From the NCBI GenBank assembly GCA_964006375.1, contig OZ023269.1:129944809-130008808 (forward strand): a stretch of 64,000 nt of DNA. Direction: 5' to 3'. Of the stretch, positions 59,808 to 64,000 are shown piece after piece. The stretch comes from Tillus elongatus. Taxonomy: Eukaryota; Arthropoda; Insecta; Coleoptera; Cleridae. Position 1 is the first letter of the stretch. The number at the start of each line of letters is the position of its first letter. The notes under the pieces are model-generated. The model saw only the letters and a program-made list of their open reading frames with translations. It had not been told where the DNA came from and searched no databases. The position numbers were made by a program, and so were the translations under genes.

Positions 59808-59940
59808 TTTTAGTGAAATTTCTTTAAAAAAATCACTAATGAGGAGATCTCGACTTCTAAATTTTCAAAAAATGTCTTCAAATAAGCACGAGATAGGCTC
59901 CGTAGAACACATATTCCGGGTCAGTTTCAATTTGTATGTG

Positions 59941-59941
<1 letters not shown>
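59808..59941 (+). repeat. Alpha 5' end
   Basis: TTTCTTTAAAAAAATCACTA, GAGGAGATCTCGACTTCTAA, AGCACGAGATAGGCTCCGTA and CGGGTCAGTTTCAATTTGT, leading into a TA tract. Confidence 0.65.

Positions 59942-60027
<86 letters not shown>
59942..60027. repeat. (TA)n microsatellite
   Basis: 86-bp TA tract between the alpha 5' end and the 3' end of a Jockey copy. Confidence 0.95.
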
Positions 60028-60028
<1 letters not shown>

Positions 60029-60062
60029 CAACAACACACCACGTGGGCTTACAGCCTTAATA

Positions 60063-60647
60063 CTATCGTACCGTGGGTGTCGACAAGGAGGAAAGAGGCA
60101 ACTTGTTAATTCTGGATTTGAAGGTTTGGAGGTTCGGAGGAAAAGGAAAAACATGTGTCGGCAAGGAATTCCACAACTTGGGAGTCCTCCGGACAAAATA
60201 GCGGGCATAACAAGATATTATATGTCTGGTGACCTGGACAGTAAAAGGGTGCATTCGCTCTGTTCCCCTGGTAGATCTGTTGGGGGCAGTGCCCGTGCAG
60301 ATATCCATAAAATAAAGAGAGGTCACCAACGGCACGTCGGTGGGCCAGGGATGGCAGCCTTTGGTTAGGGTAGGGTCACCGATGAGACTCTTCTGAATGG
60401 AGTCCAGGATAGCGAGTTTAGAAGCGGCAGCGGCATCCCAGATGTGGGAGCAGTATTCGAGGTTTGACCTTATTTGTGAAGTATATAAGATATAGAGATT
60501 AGCTGGTAAAAAGTATTTGCGAGCCCGGAAGAAGAAACCTAATTTCTTAACAGCCGCTTCTGCAATTGATGTGACATGTTGGTGCCAAATGAGATTTCTA
60601 TCCACAGAAATGCCAACAAGTTGAAAGGACTCATTATTATTGTTCAT
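60063..60647 (-). pseudogene. Jockey ORF2 C-terminal region (open frame)
   Basis: 194 codons: ESFQLVGISVDRNLIWHQHV, KKLGFFFRARKYFLPANLYI, EYCSHIWDAAAASKLAILDS, RGTERMHPFTVQVTRHIISC and RRTPKLWNSLPTHVFPF. Small deletions relative to 45372-45953 remove IQKRA...RLI-adjacent residues and part of the FYRYLHGH block. Confidence 0.7.
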
Positions 60648-60737
60648 TGTGATAGGTCTAGGACTGGTGTATCTCTTATGAGATAGAAAGCAAGACTGAG
60701 ATTTGGTGGAGTTGAATTGTACAAGATTTCTACTTCC

Positions 60738-62002
60738 CTAGTCTAATATTTTTTGAAGATCCACAGAGACAGAATCCTCCATGAGCCTGTGATCCTCATC
60801 TAATTGGGCTAAAGAGACAGGCTTAGAATATTGTATATTTGAGTGGAGGGTGCTGTCTTCCGCGTAAATGTGAGCTGGGTTGGATGTGCTAAAGACGAGG
60901 TCATTGATGTGGAGAAGAAACAAACTAGGGGCTAAAGCTGAACCTTGAAGAACTCCTGCATTAGGATATAGTTTAGAGGAATGGCCATCCACGACAACAG
61001 AAATGCTCGGGTTGGAAAGGAAATTTGGTGGAAGGCCATAGGCCAGAAGTTTATTAAGCAGCGCTGCGTGCCAGACCTGGTCGAATGTTTTGGATATGTC
61101 TAGAGCGACAATCTGGGATTCACCGTGTAGTTGTATAGACTTGCTCCAAGAATGGGTGACAAAGGAAAGGAGGTCGGCAGTTGATCTGCGCTGACGGAAT
61201 ATATACTGCCTGTCGTGGATTAGACTGTGTTTTTCAAGAAATTTTAGTAATTCGGTGTTTATATACTTTTCCTTCACTTTAGAGACGACTGAAGGGAGCG
61301 AAATAGGCCTGTAGTTGCTAGGAAGCGCTTTGGATCCTTTCTTGGGGACGGGTTGTACTCGAGCAATTTTCCAGTTACTAGGGAATATGCCTCTACTGTA
61401 AGATGTGTGAAACAGACGAGTCAGGACAGGGGCAAGTTCTGGTGCGCATTTTTTGAGAACAATTGCTACGATCTCGTCAAGGCCAGAGGCTTTCCTGCTA
61501 TTAACAGAAGAGAGAATCTTACGTACCTTTTTAGTTTTGAAAATGATATCCGTCATTTTATGCGCGACATTGGGGACTGTTGGTGGTTGAACATTTGGGA
61601 GTGGGTTGAGAGTGGAATTGCCGGCGAACAACGAGGCAAAAAGTTCAGCCTTGCCCAGAGCGGTAGAAACAATTTCATCCCCTGAAACAAGAGGTGGGAA
61701 CGTGCTCTTGCAGAAATTATTCCCAATAGATTTAGCAAGAGTCCAGAATGGTTTGCTGCTGTTGGAGCTTGACAGGACATTGTTTTTATTGTGGTTTTTA
61801 AACGATTTTTTGCCTCAGAAAGAATGCGGACATATCGGTTTCTTGCATCGTTAAATGCTTGACGGTTTTCTTGACTAAGATTGTGTAGAAGCGTTTTGTG
61901 AGCATGGAAATTTTCAAGTCTGGCCTTGTCACAGGATTTAGAGAACCAGGGCTTTTGAGTGGCTGCAGAAGTTTTCTGTGTTCGTGGAATAAATAATTCC
62001 AT
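60738..62002 (-). pseudogene. Jockey linker and reverse transcriptase
   Basis: The linker frame (62002-61553) has TQKPWFSKSCDKARLENF and YVRILSEAKN. The RT frame (61631-60738, 297 codons) is open through KASGLDEIVAIVLKKCAPEL, NYRPISLPSVVSK, QYIFRQRRSTADLLSFVTHS, VALDISKTFDQVWHAALLNK (first catalytic Asp) and LLHINDLVFSTSNPAHIYAE. The catalytic YADD box is YAED (60855-60866), a change of one metal-binding Asp to Glu. The PQGS box is LQGS. A deletion after LPPNFLSN shortens the palm. It is inactive despite the long open frame. Confidence 0.8.
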
Positions 62003-62075
62003 GCCAGCTTGGATGATTTCGTTGACGTTTTGTGAGATATCAGAGGGGTCAGGATGAGAGAAGCAGACAGATTTG

Positions 62076-63192
62076 AAACGTGAAAATTTGTATAGCTATT
62101 GTAGTTTATGAATGGTAAATATTTCATAAGATGTATATCAGAATGTACCATCCAGAAGTTTATGTAAAAAAAGCCGGTGGCCGTATGAGGGAATGCTTGA
62201 GGCCAAAAATGTAGTTAAAAAAAGAGTGTACTAGGTTTATGCTTCTATTCTCATTTGTTAAAAGAGTTAAAAAAATGCCTCTAAAATCGACCTTACCTAT
62301 TACAAATAAATAACTATTGCACTTTCCTTGCCAAGCCTTAGGGTAGTTGAAGGGTTAGGCGGCTGGCTCATGAGCGAAAGGACGTGGATTCAAATCGCAC
62401 TGTTGACTCAATTTCTCTTTAAACTTTTTGTTTTACTTTTTTTCGTCTGTGATTCAATTTTAACGTTATTTGATCAGATTGTGTAACTCCAACAGTTAGT
62501 AGCGACTTTTTGTTGAAAAAAAAATCACTAATGAAAGATAAACACTTTGAAGACTTTTCATTAAAGTTTAATAGCAGCTGTTGTTGTCCTTAGTTGGTAA
62601 AACCGTTCCACTTTTAACACAGACGTAGAGATTTGTGACTTGAGAAGAGTCGATTTTCTTCTCCTCAACCGGATTCAATTTTTACAGCACCGACAGGAAA
62701 CATTTTTCTATTTGAAGCCACAGAAAAGGTATCTACTTCTGTATTTAGATCACATTTTGAATGTGTTTTGATTTATTTAATGATTTTTTTTGTCCAAAGG
62801 GTTCTTTTAATAGCGAGTTTTCTTATAAATGAGTTTAATGACTTTTCTTTGAAGAAACATTTGTTACGGATTTTTGTATGAAAAATTAGTCAATTGGTGG
62901 AACGTTTTTTAAACCAAATTCGTCGATAATAAGGTTTTAATGGATTTTCGTGCAAACAAATTATTTTGTTTTCAATTTTAATTACACATTAGGTAAATAA
63001 TTTGGATTTTATTTATTCTTTGAGTAAAATTTTAGGTAAAAGAATATTCACCCAGTTTTCGCAGAATTTTTTTTTGTGCTTCCGTAGAAATAATTGTTTG
63101 TAAGATTTTTTTGTGAGATTGTTGTAATTAATGATAAATGTTTAATAAGTTATTTAAAAAAAAAATATTTTCGGATTTTCTTGAATAAATTG
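62076..63192 (+). repeat. Beta repeat copy
   Basis: Same order as 57590-58915: GATTTGAAACGTGAAAATTT, a tRNA-like head, AACGTTATTTGATCAGATTG, AGCAGCTGTTGTTGTCCTTA, TTGAAGCCACAGAAAAGGTA, GTTTTAATGGATTTTCGTGC. It ends where an alpha repeat begins. Confidence 0.65.
62340..62401 (+). repeat. tRNA-like head of beta repeat
   Basis: TAGTTGAAGGGTTAGGCGGC holds an A-box-like stretch; GGACGTGGATTCAAATCGCA holds a B-box (ATTCAAATC) at the usual distance. Confidence 0.55.
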
Positions 63193-63193
63193 T

Positions 63194-64000
<807 letters not shown>

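Larger units (their letters stand above)
60028..62075 (-). mobile_element. Jockey element, 5'-truncated
   Basis: About 2 kb on the minus strand, from the 3' end (TTTCAACAACACACC, 60027) through the C-terminal tail and RT to part of the linker at 62075. It is the second most complete copy. The 3' end abuts a TA tract in place of a poly-A tail, and the alpha 3' half is missing beyond it. Confidence 0.8.

Overview
The window looks like a repeat-dense, AT-rich stretch of an arthropod, probably insect, nuclear genome. This rests on the mix of mobile elements: Jockey-type and CR1-like non-LTR retrotransposons, Penelope-like elements (PLEs) with GIY-YIG endonuclease remnants, a mariner/IS630-related transposase of a type common in insects, hAT, Tigger and Gypsy remnants, tRNA-derived SINE-like sequences, and about twenty long (TA)n tracts. 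I found no convincing host protein-coding gene, rRNA, functional tRNA or CRISPR array. Small spliced host exons cannot be excluded by eye. The species cannot be named from the sequence.

Layout. 0-9 kb: a palindromic MITE, a 'beta' repeat with a tRNA-like head, a non-autonomous hAT element with an 8-bp target duplication, and a 5'-truncated LINE interrupted by a foldback insertion. 6.5-17 kb: mosaic 'alpha/gamma' repeats, many built around a (TA)n tract, with ribozyme-bearing insertions at 7.8 and 15.2 kb and a tRNA-derived SINE at 12.8 kb. 17-20.4 kb: the most complete Jockey-type element, with broken reading frames. 21.8-23.4 kb: a broken mariner-like element. 25-32 kb: two retrozyme-like loci, chimeric PLE/Jockey/Tigger debris, and a Gypsy remnant lying inside an alpha repeat. 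36-44 kb: PLE 3' fragments, hAT and LINE endonuclease remnants. 44-53 kb: more alpha/gamma repeats, a CR1-like LINE and Jockey 3' ends. 53-64 kb: tandem alpha units, a 154-bp-arm foldback, beta repeats, a truncated Jockey element and an alpha copy nearly identical to the one at 27.5 kb.

The most interesting signal is a set of hammerhead-ribozyme (HHR) motifs. Three loci (15.2, 25.6-26.1 and 29.7-30.1 kb) carry a roughly 290-310-bp unit with a type-I-like HHR (boxes CTGANGA and GAAAC, a tiny palindromic stem III, and a long stem I with an internal loop). These look like animal retrozymes. A second HHR family lies in the LTR-like ends of Penelope-like elements (7.8, 26.4, 31.5 and 39.7 kb) and shows compensatory base changes in stem II. 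A third, degenerate HHR sits in the 57.2-57.5 kb foldback. Six insertions from these families, or linked to them, have target-site duplications of 12-15 bp, and four of the six are inverted duplications. This fits non-autonomous ribozyme RNAs being inserted by the PLE machinery, whose endonuclease remnants lie in the same window. That link is inference; the duplications, motifs and co-occurrence are visible in the sequence.
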